DNA of 46,357 nt from Colivivens sp963645405 (GTDB lineage Bacteria; Bacteroidota; Bacteroidia; Bacteroidales; Bacteroidaceae), in contig CAVISR010000007.1 of assembly GCA_963645405.1 (NCBI GenBank), positions 1 through 46,357 of the forward strand. Reading direction: 5' to 3'. Of this stretch, positions 40,480-46,357 are shown piece by piece; positions within the stretch are counted from its first letter, which is position 1, and each line of letters begins with the position of its first letter. The notes under the pieces are model-generated. The model made no database searches. It saw nothing but the letters and a program-made list of their open reading frames with translations, and had not been told where the DNA came from. The position numbers were made by a program, and so were the translations under genes.

Positions 40480-42126
40480 ATGGGTAAAAACTTCGTGGAC
40501 AAACTGAAAGACTACAGACTCGTGATGTTGCTGGCATTCGTGCTGGTGACGTTCTTTGCCAACATCAGTGTTCTTCCCACCGACATAATGGAGTCGAGAA
40601 ACATCGTTACGGGCCGGGAGATGGTGAGCGACGGCAACTGGCTTGTGCCTACCATGAACGGAGAACTCCGGTTGGAGAAGCCGCCCTTGCCTACATGGGT
40701 GGCTGGACTGATGGAGATGATTGCCCCGGGCAGTATGGCTGCCCAGCGCTGTGCAGCCGGAGTGATGGGCGTTCTCTGGACTGCCTTCCTTTTCCTTCTG
40801 GCAAACTACATCTCCCGGCGCAGGGACTTCGCTGTGGTTTCCACCGTCGTGTTCCTTACGTGCTACAACCTCATCCTCATGGGACGCTCAGCCACATGGG
40901 ATATCTATTGCCATGCCTTCATGATGGCTGCAGTGTATTTCCTCACCAGGGCGCTGTGCGAGAACTTCCACACCTATCGCAGGTTTGCACTGGCAGGTCT
41001 GTGCCTCGGTTTGTCGTTCCTGAGCAAAGGTCCGGTGTCGTTCTACACCGTTCTGTTGCCTTATCTCATAGTTCTGGTAGCCTTCCTCCGTCCCAACATT
41101 AAGGGGAAATGGACGGGACTGGCAATGATGCTGTTCATCATGATTGCCGTGGGCAGTTGGTGGTACATCTATCTTCTCTCGATGCATCCCGAAGAATCCA
41201 CATACGTGTTCCACAAGGAATCATCCAGTTGGGCAAACCACAATGTGCGACCCTGGTGGTACTACTGGCAGTTCTTCCTCGAGATGGGAGTTTGGGCAAT
41301 CCTCATGCTGGCAGCACTGGCTGTGAGCTACTGGAAACGCCACATCACGATGAAGCGCGAATATCTCATCTTCTTCACATGGTCGGTGGCTTGCCTCGTG
41401 TTGCTCTCGCTCATGCCTGAGAAGAAAACGCGCTATCTGCTTCCGCTCCTCGCTCCCTGCTCCTTGCTCGTAGGCACACTCGTCATGCATTTTTGCCAGG
41501 GTAAGCCCACTGACAAGTTCAGTCGCTGGCTCTTTCCGGTCAACGGATGGATAGTAGTCTGCATCGTGGTGGCAATCCCTGTGCTTGGTTACTTCCTCGG
41601 AGTGAGGAAAGGCATCATCAGCATTCCTGTAGAAACAGCCATTACCATCGCTGTCCTTGCCATTGCCTGCATCATGGTCCACTCAATCGTAAGGTGGCAT
41701 CCGGCAAGATTCATTGCATGCATAGCAGCAGCGTTTGCCCTCATCGAGTTGCTGATGCTCCCTGTCGTGGGTTCTGCCGTAGGCAATCCCGAAGCACGAA
41801 GCATCCATCTGATTCACGGAAACGAGGAACTGAAAGACGTGCCGTTCTATCACTCTGCCGACGAACCTCTCCGCATCGAACTGGTGTACGAAGCAGAACG
41901 AAAGATTCTTCCGCTTGACATCAGTGACAGCGCCACCGTCATGCAGCATCTGCCGATGGTTGTCGTCACCAGGCAACCGCTGGAGACGGAGTTGCCTGCC
42001 TCAGTACTTGAGAAGGTGAAAATCCACAGCTATGGACTTTTCGACGACAACAAACTTCCGCGCAACCACCGCCACTACACCGATGATTTCCTCAACTATG
42101 TGAGTCTGGTAAGCGCAAAAGAATAA
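40480..42126 (+). CDS. ArnT-like lipid-linked sugar transferase
   Basis: This 548-residue inner-membrane protein has the PMT/ArnT GT-C architecture with about 11-12 helices and a periplasmic C-terminal domain from about residue 430. PTDIMESRNIVTGREMVSDG in the first loop corresponds to the catalytic acidic region (DE/E-x-R), and NGELRLEKPPLPTWVAG is the classic ArnT/PMT_2 motif. GLSFLSKGPVSFY is another. ArnT adds aminoarabinose to lipid A; here the sugar and acceptor are unknown. Together with the following GT2 and LAB_N genes it forms a likely sugar-to-lipid modification set. It starts at ATG 40480. Confidence 0.85.
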   Translation: MGKNFVDKLKDYRLVMLLAFVLVTFFANISVLPTDIMESRNIVTGREMVSDGNWLVPTMNGELRLEKPPLPTWVAGLMEMIAPGSMAAQRCAAGVMGVLWTAFLFLLANYISRRRDFAVVSTVVFLTCYNLILMGRSATWDIYCHAFMMAAVYFLTRALCENFHTYRRFALAGLCLGLSFLSKGPVSFYTVLLPYLIVLVAFLRPNIKGKWTGLAMMLFIMIAVGSWWYIYLLSMHPEESTYVFHKESSSWANHNVRPWWYYWQFFLEMGVWAILMLAALAVSYWKRHITMKREYLIFFTWSVACLVLLSLMPEKKTRYLLPLLAPCSLLVGTLVMHFCQGKPTDKFSRWLFPVNGWIVVCIVVAIPVLGYFLGVRKGIISIPVETAITIAVLAIACIMVHSIVRWHPARFIACIAAAFALIELLMLPVVGSAVGNPEARSIHLIHGNEELKDVPFYHSADEPLRIELVYEAERKILPLDISDSATVMQHLPMVVVTRQPLETELPASVLEKVKIHSYGLFDDNKLPRNHRHYTDDFLNYVSLVSAKE

Positions 42127-42282
42127 GAAGCCGGAGACTGGGAAACAGAGAAACAAGAAAACGTAGACCTGGATTCAAGAAGATGGAGGAACCTACATAT
42201 TATATAAGGAAATAGAGGAATCTGGATACGATAGGATTAAAGAATCAAGAAACCATAGAAACTTAGAAACAACAATAAAGCG

Positions 42283-43017
42283 ATGAATCAAACAGCAAAT
42301 TTCGTACTGTCGATTATTGTTCCAGTATACAACGAGGCAGACAACCTCGACCGAGTGGAGAAAGCAATGGCAGAGTTTCTGCCCAAGGCATCAGTGAAGA
42401 GTTGTGTGCTCTTCGTCAACGACGGAAGCAGCGACGGCAGCCTGCAGAAGATTGAAGAGATATGCAGCCGCCACAACGACTTCTTCTTCATCAGTTCCAA
42501 CGAAAACCACGGACTGAGCACTGCCATCAAAGCCGGCATCGACACCATCGAGAGCCGGTTTACCGGCTACATCGATGCCGACCTGCAAACCAATCCCGAG
42601 GACTTCAATCTGCTGCTGCAATATGCCGACGACCATCAACTGGTGGCAGGCATCAGGGCACAGCGCAAGGACACAGCCTTCAAGAAACTCCAGTCGAAGA
42701 TTGCCAACGGTTTCCGCCGTAGCATGACCGGCGACTGCGCCACCGACACCGGTTGTCCGCTCAAAATCATGTGGACCTCCTATGCCAGGCGTCTCCCGTT
42801 TTTCGATGGCATGCACCGTTTCCTTGCTGCACTCATGGCGCTCGAGGGCGGCAGCTACAAGGAGATGCCCGTCCGCTGCTATCCGCGCATTGCCGGCACA
42901 TCGAAATACCATCTGTGGAACCGTCTGAAAGGACCGTTTGTCGATTGCTTTGCCTACCAGTGGATGAAGAAACGCTACATCCGCTACCATATCGACAACA
43001 ACAACATCAGCATCTAA
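42283..43017 (+). CDS. GT2 family glycosyltransferase, DPM1-like soluble form
   Basis: This 244-residue enzyme has the GT-A motifs LSIIVPVYNEADNL, LFVNDGSSDGS and GYIDADLQTNPEDF, plus the acceptor block GDCATDTGCPLKIM and PRIAGTSKYHLWNRL. It has no C-terminal transmembrane helices, unlike the paralogous gene at 14401-15324. It would place a sugar on polyprenyl phosphate as donor for the upstream ArnT-like protein. It starts 156 bp after that gene and ends 4 bp before the LAB_N gene. Confidence 0.88.
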   Translation: MNQTANFVLSIIVPVYNEADNLDRVEKAMAEFLPKASVKSCVLFVNDGSSDGSLQKIEEICSRHNDFFFISSNENHGLSTAIKAGIDTIESRFTGYIDADLQTNPEDFNLLLQYADDHQLVAGIRAQRKDTAFKKLQSKIANGFRRSMTGDCATDTGCPLKIMWTSYARRLPFFDGMHRFLAALMALEGGSYKEMPVRCYPRIAGTSKYHLWNRLKGPFVDCFAYQWMKKRYIRYHIDNNNISI

Positions 43018-43021
43018 ACCC

Positions 43022-43669
43022 ATGCAGCATTCAGCACTCTACATTTATGCCATCGGTTTCATTGCCCAGGCATTCTTCTCGGCACGTATGCTGATTCAGT
43101 GGATCATGTCGGAGAAAGCCAGGAAAGTAGTGTCGCCCAACTGGTATTGGATTTGCTCTCTGGTTGGCAGCATACTGCTCTTTGTCTACGGATGGATTCG
43201 CGATGATTTTGCCATCATCCTCGGACAGCTCATCAGCTACTACATCTACATCTGGAACCTCGACATCAAGGGCATCTGGCATCGTGTACCGCTGTTCATC
43301 CGTGTGTGCGTTGTTTCCCTGCCATTCATTGCCATCGGCATGATGCTGAGCGACATCCCAACCTTCGTCGACAGTTTCTTCCACAACGAAGCAGTGTCGC
43401 TGCCACTGCTGGTGTGGGGCTCAGCCGGTCAGATAGTCTTCACCCTCCGGTTCATCTACCAATGGCACTACAGCTATCGCCGCCACATGTCCATCCTTCC
43501 CGTCGGCTTCTGGATAATCAGCCTCATCGGTTGTGCCATCATCGTGAGCTACGGCATCTTCCGCCTCGACCCCGTACTGATTCTCGGCCAGTCCGTCGGC
43601 TTCTTCACCTACACACGAAACATCGTCATCTCACACAAACGGAACAAAGAAGGAACAGGCGTCTCCTGA
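43022..43669 (+). CDS. LAB_N domain membrane protein
   Basis: This 215-residue protein has about six helices and two copies of the LAB_N unit (lipid-A-disaccharide synthase N-terminal domain, PF07578). FIAQAFFSARMLIQWIMSEK with PNWYWICSLVGSILLFVYGW and DDFAIILGQLISYYIYIWNL in the first half mirrors FTLRFIYQWHYSYRR, GFWIISLIGCAIIVSYGIF and DPVLILGQSVGFFTYTRN in the second. The isolated domain has no proven activity; it often sits next to GT2 and ArnT-like genes, as here. It starts 4 bp after the GT2 stop and is probably coupled. Confidence 0.85.
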   Translation: MQHSALYIYAIGFIAQAFFSARMLIQWIMSEKARKVVSPNWYWICSLVGSILLFVYGWIRDDFAIILGQLISYYIYIWNLDIKGIWHRVPLFIRVCVVSLPFIAIGMMLSDIPTFVDSFFHNEAVSLPLLVWGSAGQIVFTLRFIYQWHYSYRRHMSILPVGFWIISLIGCAIIVSYGIFRLDPVLILGQSVGFFTYTRNIVISHKRNKEGTGVS

Positions 43670-43681
43670 AGGAAAAACTTA

Positions 43682-43750
43682 CCATCCGGATGGAGTGAGC
43701 TGGCTTGAGCGAGGCAATAGGAGCTAGCTCTCTCCGAGAGCGTTAAAGCG
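43682..43750 (+). repeat. REP-like element, single hairpin form
   Basis: The palindrome CCATCCGGATGG (43682-43693) precedes TAGGAGCTA (43718-43726), the hairpin GCTCTC-TCC-GAGAGC (43727-43741) and GTTAAAGCG. No inverted mate follows. It lies just downstream of the LAB_N gene. Confidence 0.8.
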
Positions 43751-43896
43751 TGTGTGGGTTTGTGGAGGGAAGATATGGTTACGTTCTTTCCGTGTCTTCC
43801 GAGTTCAAAAAGAAAATTAATGCCAGATTAATGTCCCATTACATGCTGATTAACGTTGAAATTTGCGCTTTATTGGACATGAATCTCGCTTTAAAC

Positions 43897-43958
43897 AGCC
43901 AATAATACCTTTCAAAACCAATTATTGGCTATTTTTATGTCATAATTCAGCCAATAAT
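43897..43958. promoter_or_regulatory. Triple AGCCAATAAT sites, candidate operator
   Basis: AGCCAATAAT occurs at 43897-43906 and 43949-43958 and inverted as ATTATTGGCT at 43921-43930. The copies precede the -7 box at 43972 and may be an operator of the ATPase gene. Confidence 0.5.
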
Positions 43959-43971
43959 CAAAATTCTTTCG

Positions 43972-43979
43972 TAAATTTG
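43972..43979 (+). promoter_or_regulatory. -7 box of the AAA/DUF234 gene
   Basis: TAAATTTG fits TAnnTTTG and lies 27 bp before ATG 44007. No clear TTG box is present upstream. Confidence 0.4.
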
Positions 43980-44006
43980 CGGTTGGAATTCAAGACGGGA
44001 AGAAGT

Positions 44007-45437
44007 ATGATAGAGAACATTATCGGAAGAACAACGGAGAAAGACCAGTTGACGAACATATACGCTTCAAGTCAGTCGGAGTTTGTGACAATATGCGGCA
44101 GACGTCGAGTGGGGAAGACCTTTCTCGTACGTGAGTATTTTGAAGATAAGATGGTGTTCCAGGTGTCGGGTCTTGCCAACGGAAACACGCAGGAGCAACT
44201 GAAGAACTTCTATTACACCTTGCGACGCTATGACCCCTCTCTGTCCACGATACCCAGCGACTGGCTGGATGCCTTCGAGATGCTTATCAGTTACCTTCAG
44301 TCACTGACCTCAATGGAAAGGAAAGTGGTTTTCCTTGATGAGTTGCCATGGATGGACACGCCAGGTGTCAATTTCGTTTCAGCCCTGGAACATTTCTGGA
44401 ACGGTTGGGCTTCAGCGCGCAGAGATATTGTGCTGCTTGTGTGCGGTTCTGCCACTTCATGGATGATGGACAAACTCATCAATAATCACGGTGGACTTTA
44501 CGGGCGTCTGACCCACCGCATCTTCCTGCAGCCGTTCACTCTTGGCGAGACAGATGCTTTCCTGCAGAGCAGGGGAGTGAGGCTGTCACACTACGAGACG
44601 GCAGAAGCATACATGATACTCGGCGGAATTCCCTATTACCTCAATCTGCTGGACTGCCGGTTGAGTCTGACACAAAACATCGACCGTCTGCTCTTCAATC
44701 CCAATGGCGAACTGCACAATGAGTTTGAGGCGTTGTACCATTCGCTGTTCTGCGGTTCGGAGTCATACATCAGAGTCGTGGAATGTCTGAACGAGCGGGG
44801 TTATGGCATGACACGCAACGAGATAGCCGAGACTTCAAAGATAAAGTCGGGCAAGCAATTGTCCGTTGTGCTCGACAATCTGGAGTCGTGTGGGTTCATA
44901 CGCAAATACACCAACTATGGTTGCAACGAGCGCAAGGCATTGTATCAGCTTGTGGATTTCTTCACCCTGTTCCATTTCCGTTTTCTCAGGGACAGTTCTT
45001 TCCGCAACCTGCAATACTGGAGCAATCTGCAGCACACCCCCAAGTTCTATGCCTGGGCAGGAATTTCCTTTGAGTTGCTTGCCCAGTCCCATGTAGACCA
45101 GATAAAGCAACGGCTTGGCATCTCAGGCGTGGCAACGAACGTCTATTCATGGAGAAGCCGCAAAGACGAGGACCGGCGGTCGGCACAGATAGACCTGGTG
45201 ATAGAGCGTGGCGACAACACCATCAACCTCTGCGAGATGAAGTTCTCGGAGAGTGAATACGAAATCAGCAAAGACTACGACCTTGTCATGCGCAACAAGA
45301 TAGTGCGATTCACAACGGAAACGAAATCACGCAAATCCATCCAACTCACGTTCATCACCACCTATGGCGTTCATCGCAATCCCTATTCATCCCAACTGGT
45401 GCAGAACGAAGTGCTGCTCGACGACTTGTTTGCGTAG
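44007..45437 (+). CDS. AAA ATPase with DUF234 C-terminal domain
   Basis: This 476-residue protein has an archaeal-type ATPase domain: GRTTEKDQL, then Walker A GRRRVGKT at 31-38, VVFLDELPWM as Walker B and LLVCGSATSWMMDKL as sensor. A winged-helix segment follows (MTRNEIAETSKIKSGKQLSV) and then the DUF234 region with a possible PDDEXK-like core (AQIDLVIERGDNTINLCEMK, giving D and ExK). The frame is open to 43863, but the -7 box and operator-like repeats lie there, so ATG 44007 is used. These proteins are numerous in Bacteroidota and unassigned; the active-site pattern suggests a nuclease, possibly toxic or defence-related. Confidence 0.85.
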   Translation: MIENIIGRTTEKDQLTNIYASSQSEFVTICGRRRVGKTFLVREYFEDKMVFQVSGLANGNTQEQLKNFYYTLRRYDPSLSTIPSDWLDAFEMLISYLQSLTSMERKVVFLDELPWMDTPGVNFVSALEHFWNGWASARRDIVLLVCGSATSWMMDKLINNHGGLYGRLTHRIFLQPFTLGETDAFLQSRGVRLSHYETAEAYMILGGIPYYLNLLDCRLSLTQNIDRLLFNPNGELHNEFEALYHSLFCGSESYIRVVECLNERGYGMTRNEIAETSKIKSGKQLSVVLDNLESCGFIRKYTNYGCNERKALYQLVDFFTLFHFRFLRDSSFRNLQYWSNLQHTPKFYAWAGISFELLAQSHVDQIKQRLGISGVATNVYSWRSRKDEDRRSAQIDLVIERGDNTINLCEMKFSESEYEISKDYDLVMRNKIVRFTTETKSRKSIQLTFITTYGVHRNPYSSQLVQNEVLLDDLFA

Positions 45438-45456
45438 GGAAGGACCTCTCCTAAAA

Positions 45457-45489
45457 TAGGAGCTAGCTCTTTCCGAGGGCGTTAAAGCG
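45457..45489 (+). repeat. REP-like unit, wobble stem
   Basis: TAGGAGCTA (45457-45465) precedes GCTCTT-TCC-GAGGGC (45466-45480), where two T-G pairs keep the 6-bp stem, then GTTAAAGCG. It starts 20 bp after the ATPase stop. Confidence 0.8.
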
Positions 45490-45541
45490 AGTGTGGACTT
45501 GTGCGTTGTGATATATGCGAGCATTGTCGAGTGCATTGCAA

Positions 45542-45656
45542 TAGGAGCTAGCTCTCTCCGAGAGCGTTAAAGCGAGCGTGGGCTCGTGCGTAGTAAAACA
45601 ATAGCGAGCTGCGCTCGAACGTCAACGTCTACGCCGTCGGAGACGGCTGACTCCTA
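45542..45656. repeat. BIME-like pair of inverted REP units
   Basis: The left unit is TAGGAGCTA with hairpin GCTCTC-TCC-GAGAGC (45551-45565). The right unit is hairpin GCCGTC-GGA-GACGGC (45633-45647) followed by TGACTCCTA. Between them CGAGC-TGC-GCTCG can form a third stem. CCATCCGGACGG (45680-45691) and AACACAAAACCTAAAAC follow, close to the element at 14275-14356. Confidence 0.85.
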
Positions 45657-45910
45657 TTCCAGCTCGCATTTCAGCGCTCCCATCCGGACGGCTAACACAA
45701 AACCTAAAACCCAACACATTATTGCTGACTCCTTCATAGCGAACGCTGTTCGAATGTGTTGTGTTGCCTATTTTCGGGAATATAAACCCGTCGTCCTTCG
45801 TTCCTTTCGCTTACGAAGAAGTTGCACAATGCAGACAGAACGTCCTCTGCCTGTATACTGTGTGGGTGTTTGCCTCATGGCAGACGGGTGTATGCTAACA
45901 TAATAAATTG

Positions 45911-45976
45911 GTGTTTGTCACGTGACGTACATATGTTTGCCACGTGACGTACATGTGTTTGTCACGTGACGTACAT
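45911..45976. repeat. Three exact-period 22-bp units with a CACGTG palindrome
   Basis: Units 45911-45932, 45933-45954 and 45955-45976 share TGTTTG, CACGTGACGTACAT. In the first and third the core GTCACGTGAC is a perfect palindrome; in the second one base differs (GCCACGTGAC). Only two or three positions vary among the copies. Confidence 0.9.
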
Positions 45977-46110
45977 TCAAGTAGTCCAGACTTCTCTTGC
46001 ACCTTGAGAGTGGGCAGGGATGCTCGTGGGCATAGGGGATAGCGTTCTCCGTTAAGCTATTGCAGGCTCATGCGTTGTAATATAAGCGAGCATTGTCGAG
46101 TGCATTGCAA

Positions 46111-46223
46111 TAGGAGCTAGCTCTCTCCGAGAGCGTTAAAGCGAACGTGGGTTTGTGAGTTGTAATATATGCGAGCGTTGCTCGAGTGTTATCGTCGACG
46201 CGCTCGGAGAGCGCTGACTCCTA
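46111..46223. repeat. BIME-like pair of inverted REP units
   Basis: The left unit is TAGGAGCTA with GCTCTC-TCC-GAGAGC (46120-46134), then GTTAAAGCG. The right unit is GCGCTC-GGA-GAGCGC (46200-46214) followed by TGACTCCTA (46215-46223). The middle stem is CGAGC-GTT-GCTCG. The 113-bp length is close to the 115 bp of the pair at 45542. Confidence 0.85.
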
Positions 46224-46306
46224 TCCTAAAGCGAGAACGTTTTGCGAACTTGCGCTCGAGCGTCATCGCCGATGCGCTCGGGGAGCGCTGACTCCTACCA
46301 TCCGGC
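46221..46306. repeat. REP-like remnant with intact right unit
   Basis: The left hairpin is lost; CTAAAGCGAGAACG remains of its tail. The right unit GCGCTC-GGG-GAGCGC (46274-46288) and TGACTCCTA (46289-46297) are intact, followed by CCATCCGG (46299-46306). Confidence 0.7.
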
Positions 46307-46357
46307 TCACCCAATATGCTTTTGTTTACTGCCTTTTCCTCATTGCACACAACAATT

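Larger units (their letters stand above)
43670..44006. other. Intergenic region with REP-like element and putative operator
   Basis: This 337-bp gap holds a REP-like copy (43682-43750), three AGCCAATAAT-type sites (43897-43958) and a -7 box. No gene was seen. Confidence 0.6.
45438..46357. other. Repeat-rich intergenic region to window edge
   Basis: No credible gene is visible in these 920 bp. The region contains five REP-like hairpin units in both orientations plus the remnant of another pair, one 22-bp array and longer duplicated flanks (GTGCATTGCAATAGGAG at about 45531 and 46101; GCGAGCATTGTCGAGTGC at both places). Confidence 0.8.

Noticed and set aside
45586..45903. 105-codon plus-strand ORF in the terminal repeat region
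   Set aside because: It runs through REP-like hairpins and repeat flanks, has no protein-like pattern and no promoter.
45438..46357. Insertion sequence or integron-like cassette array
   Set aside because: No transposase or integrase gene and no cassette ORFs are present; the hairpins with GGAG foot fit REP-like elements better.
1..46357. tRNA, rRNA or known riboswitch
   Set aside because: Reading the intergenic gaps showed no tRNA T-loop pattern, rRNA block or riboswitch core that I could recognise; short or divergent RNAs could be missed.

Overview
The window looks like chromosomal DNA from a Bacteroidota bacterium of the Prevotella/Segatella type. The evidence is a set of promoters with the Bacteroidota -7 box TAnnTTTG (several with a TTG or TTTG box 19-20 bp upstream), few clear Shine-Dalgarno sites, and gene content: an NADP-type glutamate dehydrogenase, a GH3-type acyl-adenylating protein, DUF3108 and DUF4837 proteins, FucP and a class I fumarase. 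Genus is inference; Bacteroidota is fairly secure. No rRNA, tRNA, CRISPR, phage or transposase gene was recognised.

Layout. Bases 1-2023 are accessory: the C-terminus of an AlbA-type ATP-binding protein, a small ORF remnant and an AAA-ATPase lacking its usual C-terminal nuclease domain. Bases 2105-14205 are mostly housekeeping: DJ-1/PfpI protein and ispD; recG on the minus strand; gdhA; a secreted Asn/Arg-rich protein; then a tightly overlapping run of GH3 protein, Ig-like lipoprotein and DUF3108 protein, followed by rnhB. Bases 14401-24341 are a long minus-strand run transcribed as folP, cdaA (c-di-AMP synthase), GH105, a DUF4837 lipoprotein, GH2, a multi-spanning GT-C-like protein and a GT2 glycosyltransferase. 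Bases 24444-34005 hold murF, a methyltransferase, a YczE-like membrane protein, a PIF1-like helicase and the run fumarase-frr-rsgA-TPR protein. Bases 34507-40224 hold a five-gene minus-strand operon for non-phosphorylating L-fucose oxidation (mutarotase, aldo/keto reductase, lactonase-type amidohydrolase, FucP, Zn dehydrogenase) with a divergent AraC regulator. Bases 40480-43669 hold an ArnT-like transferase, a GT2 and a LAB_N membrane protein, probably acting on lipid-linked sugars. The last gene is an AAA+DUF234 ATPase.

The most unusual content is intergenic. First, at least five gaps carry short arrays whose repeat period is 22 bp (sometimes 22/23) although most of the repeat sequences are unrelated (5709, 15416, 21366, 26780, 45911); two more arrays have a 19-23 bp period (34444, 35569). 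Several units contain an internal dyad. Second, a REP/BIME-like family occurs at about 14.3, 43.7 and 45.4-46.3 kb: a GGAG-footed hairpin whose stem changes on both sides between copies, paired with an inverted mate about 80 bp away. No RAYT-type transposase is encoded in the window. These two repeat systems are the best candidates for something undescribed.
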